64,000 nt of DNA. It comes from Advenella kashmirensis W13003 (lineage in GTDB: Bacteria; Pseudomonadota; Gammaproteobacteria; Burkholderiales; Burkholderiaceae_B). The notes under the pieces were generated by a model. The model was given only the letters and a program-made list of their open reading frames with translations. It did no database searches and was not told the DNA's origin. The position numbers and the translations under genes were made by a program. Below are positions 46,460 to 55,609 of this stretch, in pieces. Positions within the stretch are counted from its first letter, which is position 1. Every line of letters starts with the position of its first letter. The stretch spans positions 1,984,710 to 2,048,709 of the forward strand of contig NZ_KI650979.1 of the NCBI RefSeq assembly GCF_000506985.1, written 5' to 3'.

Positions 46460-46811
46460 AGACACCCTGGCCGTCATTCAGTTTAATTGCGCCCATGACA
46501 ATCCGGTAGATATACCAGATCGTGACGGCAATCAACAGCACCCAGCCGATCAGAATAATCAGCAGCAGAAACCCCACAATCGCACCGATCAGGCTGATCC
46601 AGAACGTCCGGATCAGATATTGCATATGATCGTAATAGATGGTGCCAGTGAACTCGCCGCGCTTGGCATAAGCCATGATCACGCCCACGACGGCAAACAG
46701 GCCCGTGAACAGGCCCAGGGCGTACATGGCGTAGGTAATCCACGTGAAGTTTCGGGCAGTGTTGTCTGGCGCTGGAACGGGTGCTGGATTCTGGGTGGAG
46801 TCTTCGTTCAT
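46440..46811 (-). CDS. Small DUF4870-like membrane protein
   Basis: 123 residues with a polar Pro-rich N-terminus and three hydrophobic segments (about 24-48, 66-88, 88-108). Pattern TYAMYALGLFTGLFAVVGVIMAYAKR resembles DUF4870 proteins. Function unknown. An array of 14-bp units lies just upstream on its promoter side. Confidence 0.75.
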   Translation of the reverse strand: MNEDSTQNPAPVPAPDNTARNFTWITYAMYALGLFTGLFAVVGVIMAYAKRGEFTGTIYYDHMQYLIRTFWISLIGAIVGFLLLIILIGWVLLIAVTIWYIYRIVMGAIKLNDGQGVSTTSWF

Positions 46812-46862
46812 CGCAATATCCCCTGAGCGTTAAGATCAGGCTTTACTTTAGTACAGATTGCG

Positions 46863-46918
46863 ATATTAATAAACTAATATTGATTTTGTGATATCAATAA
46901 ATTGGTATTGATGTAGTC
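46863..46918. repeat. Four tandem 14-bp units
   Basis: ATATTAAT (46863), ATATTGAT (46877), ATATCAAT (46891) and GTATTGAT (46905) begin exactly 14 bp apart, each followed by six variable bases. The ATTGAT/ATCAAT cores alternate in orientation. The array lies 52-107 bp upstream of the DUF4870-like gene and downstream of the toxin gene, which fits an operator array for the former. Confidence 0.75.
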
Positions 46919-46963
46919 CTGCAAGCGGTCGTGTCTTTGCAAGGCATGTTGCTTGTAATCGGC

Positions 46964-47266
46964 CTAGGTTGCTGATTTGCGGAACAAAGCCTGAATGTCT
47001 CTTGCTCCGTGCAAAATACGAACAATCAGTATATCTGCATCACGAGGTTGAAAGAAAATCACATAGTTGCCATGCGGGCAGGATCTTGATTCCTCTGCTA
47101 TTTCTGGGCGCAAACGGTAAGCGCTTGGCGTGGTAGCGATTTTATGACACTGCATGCGTATCTCGGCGATGAAGCTGACGGCGCGGCGGGGGCTTTCCTG
47201 CGCGATATAGTCACCGATAGACTCCAGATCGGCTTCTGCTGCCGCTGAAAAACGGACCTTCTTCAT
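46964..47266 (-). CDS. RelE/ParE-family toxin
   Basis: 100 residues. The ParE/RelE fold signature is visible: VRFSAAAEADLESIGDYIAQESPRRAVSFI, then YVIFFQPRDADILIVRILHGARD. ParE-type toxins poison gyrase while RelE types cut mRNA; the ParD partner suggests ParE. It lies nine bases downstream of the antitoxin gene. Confidence 0.9.
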   Translation of the reverse strand: MKKVRFSAAAEADLESIGDYIAQESPRRAVSFIAEIRMQCHKIATTPSAYRLRPEIAEESRSCPHGNYVIFFQPRDADILIVRILHGARDIQALFRKSAT

Positions 47267-47275
47267 GGCTCGGGA

Positions 47276-47530
47276 TCAAGACTGAATGCTTCGATATTTT
47301 TCTTCGAGCCGGTTCAGGACATCGTCTGCGTTTTTTTCTTCTCCGCTTTCCATGCCCTTTTGGATAGAAGCACGAAGCTCGGCCAGCTTCAGGTCATTTT
47401 CACGATCCTGGTCTTCCAGCAGTCGCAGGCCGGCGCGCACGACTTCGCTGGCGTTGTTGTAACGCCCAGATGCGATTTGCTGGCGAATGAATGTCTCGAA
47501 ATGACTGTTTAATGCAATACTCGTGGGCAT
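47276..47530 (-). CDS. ParD-family antitoxin
   Basis: 84 residues. An N-terminal ribbon-helix-helix DNA-binding region (SIALNSHFETFIRQQIASGRYNNASEVVRAGLRLLE) is followed by an acidic helical tail that binds the toxin. It lies upstream of the toxin as expected and is likely autoregulated through the palindrome at 47545. Confidence 0.9.
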   Translation of the reverse strand: MPTSIALNSHFETFIRQQIASGRYNNASEVVRAGLRLLEDQDRENDLKLAELRASIQKGMESGEEKNADDVLNRLEEKYRSIQS

Positions 47531-47544
47531 GGTAAATATTATTA

Positions 47545-47556
47545 ACTATTAATAGT
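47545..47556. promoter_or_regulatory. Palindromic operator of the parDE-type pair
   Basis: ACTATTAATAGT, a perfect 12-bp palindrome 15 bp upstream of the antitoxin ATG in an AT-rich tract. Confidence 0.55.
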
Positions 47557-47685
47557 ATTTATTATATTTGCAAAAAAAGAGGAGGGCAAGCGGTAGTCAG
47601 ATTGAGGCAGTCAGACTAAAGGTAAAGTGAATTTTTAATCGGTATTATTGTCCTGTTCCTTTTTACGACGGGCTTACCCACGCCC

Positions 47686-47955
47686 TCAACGTTTGAGCGC
47701 CTCATCCAACAATTGGCCGATAATCTCATTGGTGCTGACCTGTTGCTGCGCCGCCCGCTCGCGGATGATGCTGATGACATCCTGCTTCAGTTTGACCGGA
47801 AACGAAACCAGGCCCTGGGCCTGATCCTGCTTGCGCTGGGCCCGGCGATCAAGGCTCGCCTCGGCTGACGAGCCAAAGCGTCCCGGTATGCCTTCAAGTT
47901 TCATTTTTCCCACTGTTTTAAGGGCTTTGGCTTTTTCAAGGTCGGTTTTTTTCAT
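47686..47955 (-). CDS. Conserved hypothetical protein, possible ribbon-helix-helix
   Basis: 89 residues. The N-terminal half is basic (MKKTDLEKAKALKTVGKMK, GIPGRFG). The second half, LVSFPVKLKQDVISIIRER with STNEIIGQLLDEAL, resembles a ribbon-helix-helix fold. I recall similar small proteins across Burkholderiales, but function is unknown. It stands alone between the TA pair and the CDF gene. Confidence 0.65.
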   Translation of the reverse strand: MKKTDLEKAKALKTVGKMKLEGIPGRFGSSAEASLDRRAQRKQDQAQGLVSFPVKLKQDVISIIRERAAQQQVSTNEIIGQLLDEALKR

Positions 47956-48022
47956 TGTTCAATTCCATAATGATGCAAATAAGCGTGTGCAGTTGCCCTT
48001 GCCGATCGGACGCCAGCAACGA

Positions 48023-48048
48023 GGCGCTGGGACGTGCTGTCCCGCGCC
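48023..48048. terminator. GC-rich hairpin between CDF gene and the small hypothetical
   Basis: GGCGC-t-GGGAC pairs with GTCCC-GCGCC across a five-base loop, one bulge. No T-run. It is downstream of the CDF gene on the minus strand and may end it or stabilise its message. Confidence 0.4.
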
Positions 48049-48077
48049 CGTGCTGAGTCCGGATGGTAAAAGAGCGG

Positions 48078-49052
48078 TTAGTTGTCAATATACCCCGGAT
48101 CATCGTCAGGCGTATGTTCTTCGTAATGTTCATGTGCCTGTGGCTTGATGAATAGCGTGGAGACTTCGGGGTGAGCCTTGCGGATTTTGTTTTCAAGGGC
48201 GATCACGATGGCTTCGAGCTCTGGTACGCGCAGGTCATCGGTAAATTCCAAACTCATGGCCACGGTGATTTCCTGCGGCGCTGTCTGAACGGTGATCAGG
48301 CCATTGACCTGGGATACGCCGGCAGTGCCTTCGGCCAGAGTGAGAATGGAATCTCGGATATGCGGATTGGCGGCCTCTCCGATCAGCAACCCCTTGGTTT
48401 CCCGTGCCACCAGTAATGCGGTGAGCGCCAGGGTAATGCCGATCAGCACCGACGCCACGCCGTCAATGACCGGATTGTCCAGCGCAACGGACAGATACAC
48501 ACCGACAAAGGCAATCAGCAGGCCGAGCATGGCCGCTGAGTCTTCCAGCAAGACAATGAACGTCGGAGGATCCTTGCTATGGACGATCATGCGGAACAGT
48601 TCGGAATAGGGGCGGTTGCCTCTGAATTTTCTGAGCGTGAATACCCAGGAAAATCCCTCGAACAGTGCGGCCAGCGCCAGGACGATATAGGTCACATGAG
48701 GCGATTCGACCGGGTGAGGAGTCTGGATATGGATAATGCCTTCGTAAACGGAGACTCCTGCGCCAAACGTGAGAATCAGCAGGCCGACGACAAAGCTCCA
48801 GAAATAGACTTCGCGACCGTAACCAATGGGGTGCTTGCGGTCCGGGCGATTGCGGCTGCGGTGCACACCGTACAGCAGTAAGACTTCGTTGATAGAGTCT
48901 ACGACAGAGTGCACGCCTTCGCTGAGCATGGCCGAGCTGCCGGTGACGGCCGCTGCGATGAATTTGCTGATAGCCACCAGAATATTGCCGGCCAGGGCAA
49001 TATAAATGACCATATTTGAAGAATTGTCCTGTCGCGGCGCACTTCGGGTCAT
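48078..49052 (-). CDS. Cation diffusion facilitator transporter
   Basis: 324 residues with about six membrane helices and a cytoplasmic C-terminal domain. CDF features: SSAMLSEGVHSVVDSINEVLLLYG near the N-terminus, a HPIGYGREVYFW motif, and a C-terminal tail with HEHYEEH. The metal is unknown; zinc or iron would be typical. It lies downstream of the MidA-type gene on the same strand, 178 bp away. Confidence 0.9.
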   Translation of the reverse strand: MTRSAPRQDNSSNMVIYIALAGNILVAISKFIAAAVTGSSAMLSEGVHSVVDSINEVLLLYGVHRSRNRPDRKHPIGYGREVYFWSFVVGLLILTFGAGVSVYEGIIHIQTPHPVESPHVTYIVLALAALFEGFSWVFTLRKFRGNRPYSELFRMIVHSKDPPTFIVLLEDSAAMLGLLIAFVGVYLSVALDNPVIDGVASVLIGITLALTALLVARETKGLLIGEAANPHIRDSILTLAEGTAGVSQVNGLITVQTAPQEITVAMSLEFTDDLRVPELEAIVIALENKIRKAHPEVSTLFIKPQAHEHYEEHTPDDDPGYIDN

Positions 49053-49230
49053 CAGCGTTTCCTGAATGTTACGGGCATTTGGTCGGCGTTCCCTGCTGCC
49101 GATAAAATATCACAAACACAATATACCATCAGCCGGCGGCAGATTTCTGTTGTTCTTTTGCGATGTGGTATCGATCACCTTTTGCCGGAGTCGGACCAAA
49201 CACAATGTCGATCCGCTTTCAAATGATGAT

Positions 49231-50508
49231 TTAAAGGCGATGACGACGGTCTCCGGTCGCAAAGCCGAGCAGATCCAGATCGACCTGTTTGCCGATGGCC
49301 AGCACTTTGAATAGTTCTCCCATTTCCGCTTCCGACAGCAGTTTTTGTACGGGTCCGATCTGGCGAGCGTAGTTCGCTGTATCGCTGGCGTCCAGTTCAC
49401 CCAGCATCTGAAGCAGGCCGCAATTGAGCAGGAAACGAGCCTGGGAGGTATAACCCAGCACTTCCAGTCCACCGGCCAGCGCAGCGTCAGCCATGGCGGT
49501 AAAGTCAACGTGGGCCGTAATGTCCTGAATGCCCGGATACAGCAGTGGATGACTGTGCGCGTGATGCAGCAGGTGGCACATGAGCGTGCCCTGGCTGCGT
49601 TGTGGGTGGTAATACTCGTGTGCGGGAAAGCCGTAATCGATGAGCAGAGCCACACCGCGTGCCAGCCATTGTCCCATGCCGGTTACCCAGGATTCGGCCT
49701 GCAGATTGATTTCGGAACGATAGCCGGGCAGGGCCGGCATGCGGGCGCGGACGGCCTGATCCAGAGCCGGGCTTGCCGGGACACGCAGAAACTCAAATCC
49801 GGACGCGGGCGGGTCGTCGGCACTGTCAGCGCCCGATAGGGGCGAATGACGGCTATCCTCCGGCAATGCCTCGTTATCCTGATCCTTATCGTCCCGGTTG
49901 ACGACATGAAGTTCATACACATTTTCATCTTCGCCCCATTCGAACAGCGAGACGGGCATGGCATCGAGCACTTCGTTGGCGATGACGCAACCTTCAAAGG
50001 CTTGCGGCAGGCTGTCCAGCCATTGCACGTGGTTGGCGAATGGCGCAAGTCGCCGCTGTTGCCGTTGCGCAAGATCCGGTGAGACATCCAGAATGAAATA
50101 GCGAAGATCCGGGAAGTCGGGCAGCAGGGCGTGCAACAAATGCTCGGCCAGTGCGCCGGAACCGGCGCCGAACTCCAGAATGTGGGGCGTGCCAAGAGAT
50201 GAAAGAATGGGACTGATTTGCCGGGCCAGCGCGCGGCCGAACCAGGGGGTCAGCTGCGGTGCCGTGACAAAATCACCCTGCAGGGCAGCGCCTGCGACGG
50301 CAGAGGGGTCGCCGAATTTGAGGGGAGCGCCGGCATAGTAGCCGGCCAGTGGGTCATACAATGCGGCGTGCATCCAGCGCGAAAAGGGCAGCCCCTGGGG
50401 GCCGGCTTCATTAATAAGCCCGGCAAGCTGCTGCCGGGCGTTTTCGCTATAGCGCTGCGCTGCTTCCTGAATTTGGGGCAGCGCAGGGGCGACTGGGTTT
50501 GCACGCAT
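49231..50508 (-). CDS. MidA/NDUFAF7-family SAM-dependent methyltransferase (COG1565)
   Basis: 425 residues. The SAM-binding glycine motif ILEFGAGSGALAEHLL is preceded by DFVTAPQLTPWFGRALA, both diagnostic. The eukaryotic relative methylates an arginine in complex I; the bacterial target is not established. An acidic, low-complexity insert (DDKDQNEALPEDS...) occurs mid-protein. It lies 40 bp downstream of rhlE. Confidence 0.88.
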   Translation of the reverse strand: MRANPVAPALPQIQEAAQRYSENARQQLAGLINEAGPQGLPFSRWMHAALYDPLAGYYAGAPLKFGDPSAVAGAALQGDFVTAPQLTPWFGRALARQISPILSSLGTPHILEFGAGSGALAEHLLHALLPDFPDLRYFILDVSPDLAQRQQRRLAPFANHVQWLDSLPQAFEGCVIANEVLDAMPVSLFEWGEDENVYELHVVNRDDKDQDNEALPEDSRHSPLSGADSADDPPASGFEFLRVPASPALDQAVRARMPALPGYRSEINLQAESWVTGMGQWLARGVALLIDYGFPAHEYYHPQRSQGTLMCHLLHHAHSHPLLYPGIQDITAHVDFTAMADAALAGGLEVLGYTSQARFLLNCGLLQMLGELDASDTANYARQIGPVQKLLSEAEMGELFKVLAIGKQVDLDLLGFATGDRRHRL

Positions 50509-50548
50509 ATCTTTCCAACTAGACTTCGGGAAAGTGCATTATAAAGGC

Positions 50549-52189
50549 TTACACCCAGGCGCGTGATGAACCGGGTTTCTTTTTATTGCGTGAGAAACCG
50601 GGCTTGTCGGAACGGCCGGCGCGATCGCCACGAAAGCCGTCGCCGTCGGAGCGGGTGCTTGGACGTGGCTTGCGCGATGGTGCCGGTGCAAATTCCGTGC
50701 GGGGTTTACGAGGCGCTGCATATGTCTCGGATTTGACGAAACCACTTTTTTCAGACCGTGGACGATCAGAAGAAAACGGGTTGCGCGACAGAGAGCTGGC
50801 CGCGCGGTCAATCAGTGATTCACGTGGTGCATCGTAGGATTTGGCCGGACGGGCGCGTTCAGAACGGTCATCGGCAAAGCGGCTGTTTTCGCGGGCGCCA
50901 TAAGAAGGTGCGCTGCCGCCCTTGCGGTGGCTGAAGCCACTGCGAGCGTGGTCTTTCTCACGTGAATAACCGCCTGGGCGACCAGAGCGTGAACCACCGG
51001 GTTTGCCGCCGCGACCCTTGCCGCCGGCGCCACGACCGCTTTCGGCAGACTTGACAGGCTCCAGGCCGGGAATGACTTCGGCGGGCATGGGCTGGCCGGT
51101 GAACTGTTCGATGCGGCGGATTTTATGACGTTCGCCGTGTGTTGCCAGTGTGAAAGCCTGACCATTGCGACCGGCACGACCGGTGCGGCCGATACGGTGA
51201 ACGTAGTCTTCGGCCTGCATCGGCAGATCAAAGTTGATGGCGTGGCTGATGCCCTGGACATCAATGCCGCGGGCGGCGACGTCGGTGGCGACCAGGACGC
51301 GCAGACGGCCTTTTTGCAGCATGCCCAGGGTGCGGGTACGCTGACGCTGATTCATATCACCGTGCAGGGCAGAGGCGGCAAAGCCTTCATCTTCCAGGCG
51401 TTCGGCAAGCGCATCTGCGCCGCGTTTGGTAGAGGTAAAGACGATGGCCTGATCCATGGAGGCGTCGCGCAACAGGTGGCCCAGCAGGCGCAATTTATGG
51501 CCGCTGTCGTCTGCGTAAAGCAGTGTCTGGGTAATGTTGGCGTGTTTCTGTTTCTGGCTGGCAATGTCGATGCGCTGAGGATTGTTCAGCATCTCTGCGG
51601 CCATCCGGGCAACCGTGCCTTCGAATGTGGCTGAAAACATCAGGGTCTGGCGATCGCCTGGCGTCTGTGCGACGATGCTTTCGATATCGTCAATGAAACC
51701 CATGTCCAGCATGCGGTCGGCTTCGTCCAGCACCAGCGTGTGAACGCGAGACAGATTGACCCGGCGGGCATTCAGGTGATCGATCAGACGGCCAGGTGTG
51801 GCGACCAGTACGTCGACACGGCGGGACAGGGCCTTGATCTGGGCGCCGTAAGGCATGCCGCCAACCACAGTTGCAATACGCAGGTCATTAATGCCGGCGC
51901 CGTATGATTTGGTAGCTTCGGCCACTTGCAGAGCCAGCTCGCGGGTGGGGGTCAGAACCAATACCTGAACGCCCACGCCCTTGTTGCCAGGCATGCCGGC
52001 AATGCGGTGCAGAGAAGGCAGCATGAATGCCGCTGTTTTGCCGCTACCGGTCTGTGCAGACACAATCAGATCGTGGCCTTCGAGGGCTTTAGGGATTGCT
52101 GCGGTTTGCACAGGCGTGGGTTCGGAGAAGCCGGCTTTATTAAGCGCAGCAAGAAGGACGGGAGCAAGACCCAGTGTATCAAATGACAT
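50549..52189 (-). CDS. rhlE: DEAD-box RNA helicase, RhlE type
   Basis: 546 residues. Q-motif Gln28, AQTGSGKT at 45-52, PTRELALQ, DEAD at 155-158, SAT, and the late HRIGRTGRAGRNG motif. After about residue 370 the chain becomes a long Arg/Gly/Ser/Lys-rich tail, likely disordered and RNA-binding. AGGATTAC lies before the ATG. A strong promoter far upstream implies a leader of about 375 nt. Confidence 0.93.
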   Translation of the reverse strand: MSFDTLGLAPVLLAALNKAGFSEPTPVQTAAIPKALEGHDLIVSAQTGSGKTAAFMLPSLHRIAGMPGNKGVGVQVLVLTPTRELALQVAEATKSYGAGINDLRIATVVGGMPYGAQIKALSRRVDVLVATPGRLIDHLNARRVNLSRVHTLVLDEADRMLDMGFIDDIESIVAQTPGDRQTLMFSATFEGTVARMAAEMLNNPQRIDIASQKQKHANITQTLLYADDSGHKLRLLGHLLRDASMDQAIVFTSTKRGADALAERLEDEGFAASALHGDMNQRQRTRTLGMLQKGRLRVLVATDVAARGIDVQGISHAINFDLPMQAEDYVHRIGRTGRAGRNGQAFTLATHGERHKIRRIEQFTGQPMPAEVIPGLEPVKSAESGRGAGGKGRGGKPGGSRSGRPGGYSREKDHARSGFSHRKGGSAPSYGARENSRFADDRSERARPAKSYDAPRESLIDRAASSLSRNPFSSDRPRSEKSGFVKSETYAAPRKPRTEFAPAPSRKPRPSTRSDGDGFRGDRAGRSDKPGFSRNKKKPGSSRAWV

Positions 52190-52641
52190 TTGTAATCCTA
52201 ATTAGGTGTCAGGCAAGCCTGTTCATCAGCAGGACAGAAGGCAGTTGATTCTGGTTTTGACCGCCGGGCGATTGCAACAATACACCGGCTGCCCGATGGG
52301 TAACGCCATCGGCAAACAGGATGAACAGACAATTCTGTCACGCAGCAAAGTCTTGCAGAGATGCACCATGCATTATCTGCGCTTTACTGATCTGGATGAA
52401 CAAACGAATGGGAAATAGCCAGACGAATCGTTGATCGGAGCATCGAGCCGACCGGATCAACCGTTGCATGACAGAGGAAAATACGCATGCGGGTCTGGAG
52501 GTAGGAGCGATGGCGGCTTTTGATTAATAAGCCAGGCAGCGAAAATACATTCAATTCGCTGCAAAGAATATGATTATATAAGTATTTTCCCTAGAATGCA
52601 AGAATTATTCGTGCAAGCCGGCTTGTGGTGTCGCAGCGACG
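52190..52641 (-). other. rhlE leader and HIT-rhlE intergenic region
   Basis: 452 bp without a convincing gene. On the minus strand it holds the promoter at 52573-52601 and then about 375 bases of transcribed leader with palindromes, including CCTAATTAGG (52197-52206) overlapping the rhlE ribosome site. CAAGCCGGCTTG (52614-52625) lies just downstream of the HIT gene stop. Confidence 0.5.
52573..52601 (-). promoter_or_regulatory. Strong promoter upstream of rhlE
   Basis: On the minus strand TTGCAT (52601-52596), exactly 17 bp, then TATAAT (52578-52573). This near-consensus sigma-70 promoter is about 375 bp from the rhlE start. Confidence 0.72.
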
Positions 52642-53181
52642 TCAGAGGTCAGCGATTTTGAGCAGGGTTTGTTCAACGTCGGCCTGATCGGGCAGCGTGC
52701 CGTCCGTGTCGCCAAAAAGCGGCAAAAACGTCTCGCCGATTGCCTGATGATAGGCCGGTAACTGCTGCGCGACGTGCGCAACGCGGCTGACACAATCCCG
52801 GGCCTCGTCGCTGTCAGGCACACAGGCTTCCTCACGGGGCATGCCCCAGACCGGGTTCGGAAAATGCCGGTCGTCGGCAAAACGGGGAATGATGTGCCAG
52901 TGCAAATGCGGCACCATGTTGCCAAATTGCGCCAGGTTAATTTTTGCGGGCTGAAAATGGCGGCGTTGCAGGGCTTCGACCAGATAGACTGCGCTCATCA
53001 GGCCATGACGTTCGGCCTGATTCAGATCAGTCATTTCCTGGACATGGCGATTCAGTATCACCCGCGTAAATGCGGGGTAGTCAGGGTCCTGTGCATTGAT
53101 CACGCGCAGGAAAGCGTTGCGGTACAGCACCGTTTCGCCATGACCGTTGCATAGGGGGCAATCAGCGTTGGCCGGCATCAT
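52642..53181 (-). CDS. HIT-family hydrolase
   Basis: Histidine-triad nucleotide hydrolase, 179 residues from ATG 53181 (GGAG upstream). Two features stand out: the N-terminal ADCPLCNGHGETVLY with paired cysteines, and the triad motif HLHWHIIPR. The family cleaves dinucleoside polyphosphates or nucleotide adducts; substrate unknown. It lies 30 bp downstream of trpC. Confidence 0.9.
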   Translation of the reverse strand: MMPANADCPLCNGHGETVLYRNAFLRVINAQDPDYPAFTRVILNRHVQEMTDLNQAERHGLMSAVYLVEALQRRHFQPAKINLAQFGNMVPHLHWHIIPRFADDRHFPNPVWGMPREEACVPDSDEARDCVSRVAHVAQQLPAYHQAIGETFLPLFGDTDGTLPDQADVEQTLLKIADL

Positions 53182-53211
53182 CAATTGCTCCGGTAAACAA
53201 CATCATGCGCC

Positions 53212-54002
<791 letters not shown>

Positions 54003-54006
<4 letters not shown>

Positions 54007-55034
54007 GAGGTGAACTTCCTGGTATAGGCACGGAATGTCTCTAATTTATCACGTGCGGCGCCGGATTTGATCAGTTCGCGTGCTTTATTGATCCCTTCCT
54101 GCATGGTCGCCGCCTGGTTGCCTGCGTAAATGGCCAGACCTGCGTTCAGCACGACAATGTCCCTGGCCGTGCCTTCTTCGTTGTTCAGGGCGCTCATGAC
54201 CAGGTCACGCGACTCTTCACGGTTGCTGACGGTGATATTGCGGATGGAAACCATCTGCATGCCGAAGTCTTCCGGGTGGATTTCGTATTCGCTGACTTTG
54301 CCGTCCTTGAGTTCGCCCACCAATGTGGCTGCCCCCAGCGAGGCTTCATCCAGGTTGTCTTTGCCATGAACAATCAACACATGTTTGGAGCCCAGTTGCT
54401 GCAATACCCGTACCTGGATGCCGACCAGGTCGGGGTGAAAGACGCCCATCAACTGATTGCCGGCGTTGGCAGGATTGGTGAGGGGGCCCAGGATATTGAA
54501 AATAGTGCGTACCGCGAGCATTTTCCGTATCTCTGCCACGTTCTTCATGCTGCCATGGTGAGCCGGTGCAAACATAAAGCCAATGCCTGTCTGCTCCACG
54601 CACTCGGCCACCTGTTCGGGCGAGAGCATGACGTTGATGCCCAGGGCCTCCAGTACATCGGCGCTGCCCGAGGACGAGGACGAACTGCGGTTGCCATGCT
54701 TGGCAATGCGCACGCCCCCGGCCGCTGCAACAAACATGGCGGTGGTGGAAATGTTGAAGGTGTGACTGGCATCGCCGCCGGTGCCGCACATGTCCAGCAG
54801 ATTCTCCGGGTTACTGATATTAACCGGCGTGGCAAACTCGCGCATGACAGTGGCGGCCGCAGTAATTTCGCCGATGGTTTCTTTTTTGACGCGCAGTCCC
54901 ATCAACAGGGCGCTGGCGATGGGGGCAGGCACTTCACCGCGCATCAGCTGGCGCATCAAAAACAACATTTCGTCGTGGAAAATTTCGCGATGCTCAATGC
55001 AGCGCGTCAGGGCTTCTGAGTAGGAAATGGTCAT
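54003..55034 (-). CDS. trpD: Anthranilate phosphoribosyltransferase
   Basis: Joins anthranilate to PRPP. It has 343 residues. The PRPP site [17 protein letters not shown] and [21 protein letters not shown] are intact. It overlaps trpG and trpC by four bases each, so translation is coupled. Confidence 0.97.
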
Positions 55035-55600
55035 GACTGAATGTCCAGAAAGTTTTGCAACAGAGCATGACCGTGTTCGCTAAGGATGGATTCAGGGTGA
55101 TACTGAACGCCGTAGACAGGCAGACTGGTATGCTCCACGGCCATGATTTCGCCATCGGCTGTTTCAGCGGTCACGCGCAGGCAGTCTGGCAGCGAAGCGC
55201 GTTCGATGGCCAGGGAGTGATAGCGAATCACGGTGTGGGGGGAGGGCAGGCCGCGGAACAGAGGCGATCCGTCATGCGTGATCTCTGAGGTTTTTCCGTG
55301 CATGATCTGTTTGGCACGGATAATTTTGCCACCAAAGGCGGCGCCGATAGACTGATGTCCCAGGCATACGCCCAGTACCGGGATTTTGCCGGCAAAGTGT
55401 TTGATCAGTTCCACGGACACGCCGGCTTCGGCAGGCGAGCATGGACCGGGGGAAACGCACAGGCGTGCGGGGTTGAGCGCCGCAATTTCCTGGACCGTCA
55501 TCTGGTCGTTGCGCACCACGTGCACATCCTGGCCGAGTTCGCCGAAATATTGCACCAGATTGTAGGTAAACGAATCGTAATTATCGAGCATGAGCAGCAT
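55031..55600 (-). CDS. trpG: Anthranilate synthase glutaminase subunit
   Basis: Class I amidotransferase giving ammonia to TrpE. It has 189 residues with catalytic Cys79 (GVCLGHQ), His168 and Glu170 (QYHPES). In some bacteria the same subunit also serves folate synthesis (PabA). It starts nine bases after trpE stops. Confidence 0.96.
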   Translation of the reverse strand: MLLMLDNYDSFTYNLVQYFGELGQDVHVVRNDQMTVQEIAALNPARLCVSPGPCSPAEAGVSVELIKHFAGKIPVLGVCLGHQSIGAAFGGKIIRAKQIMHGKTSEITHDGSPLFRGLPSPHTVIRYHSLAIERASLPDCLRVTAETADGEIMAVEHTSLPVYGVQYHPESILSEHGHALLQNFLDIQS

Positions 55601-55609
55601 GACAGTTCC

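Noticed and set aside
52206-52418. 70-codon plus-strand ORF in the rhlE leader
   Set aside because: No ribosome site, no motif, and it lies antisense to a region with a strong minus-strand promoter.
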